NCBI GenBank assembly: GCA_025361685.1
Contig: JANYKE010000003.1
Location: forward strand, 1-6,736
DNA from: Eubacteriales bacterium
GTDB lineage: Bacteria; Bacillota; Clostridia; JANYKE01
DNA: 6,736 bases
Direction: 5' to 3'
Part shown: positions 6,700 through 6,736 of the stretch, one piece after another
Numbering within the stretch: position 1 is the stretch's first letter
How the letters are laid out: each line of letters begins with the position of its first letter
The notes under the pieces: generated by a model
The model's input: the letters and a program-made list of their open reading frames with translations, nothing else
Databases searched by the model: none
Told to the model about the DNA's origin: nothing
Made by a program: the position numbers and the translations under genes

Positions 6700-6736
6700 C
6701 ATAGAAGGTAATATATTTGAATCCTGCATTTTGCAA
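6668..6736 (-). CDS. Possible 3' end of a convergent gene, unrecognised
   Basis: On the minus strand the frame entering at the right edge is open for 22 codons (LQNAGFKYITFYEKRVPITE, then IM) before a TAA at 6668-6670. The composition looks protein-like, and the GF-x-x-I-x-FYEK pattern recalls C-terminal strands of some methyltransferases, but this is too short to assign. If real, it converges on the iron-sulfur operon and its last codons lie within the terminator hairpin. An open run this long can easily arise by chance in AT-rich DNA. Confidence 0.25.
   Translation of the reverse strand: MQNAGFKYITFYEKRVPITEIM

Overview
This is an AT-rich, densely packed stretch of bacterial chromosome carrying housekeeping genes, almost all on the + strand. 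The likely source is a low-G+C Gram-positive, clostridial-type bacterium. Reasons: AAGGAG-type ribosome binding sites, a TTG start codon, a khpA-rimM pair, an alanyl-tRNA synthetase with a cysteine-rich segment after its second motif (which I recall as common in clostridial AlaRS), an S21 gene, and a two-gene nifS/iscU-type iron-sulfur module. This assignment is inference from style; the species is not identified.

Layout. 1-105 is the 3' end of a KH-domain RNA-binding protein (khpA). One base later comes rimM (16S rRNA/30S maturation), which is coupled by stop-start overlap to an RlmM-like 2'-O-ribose RNA methyltransferase. It is followed by alaS and a HIT-family protein gene. Gaps in this block are -1 to 15 bases with no visible terminator, so it reads as one operon for ribosome maturation and translation. 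A near-consensus sigma-A promoter at 4685-4713 then starts a short unit for rpsU (58-residue S21, 4782-4958). A compact intrinsic terminator (4986-5012) follows. Only 15 bases later a TTG-started group I cysteine desulfurase begins, followed at once by an IscU-type scaffold gene. A second strong hairpin plus T-run (6659-6699) ends that unit.

The genes fit together functionally: RimM, the methyltransferase, KhpA and S21 act on or with ribosomal RNA, and AlaRS charges tRNA. The desulfurase supplies sulfur for Fe-S clusters and, in many bacteria, for tRNA thiolation. All full-length genes look intact, with catalytic residues in place.

I see no mobile element, CRISPR array, tRNA or rRNA, and no convincing undescribed system. 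The points worth checking are modest: the RlmM-like gene where trmD normally lies, the terminator crowded against the desulfurase start, an altered chaperone-recognition motif in the scaffold protein, two small inverted repeats around the rpsU promoter, and the last 150 bases. There a terminator, a ten-codon reading frame and the possible end of a minus-strand gene overlap.
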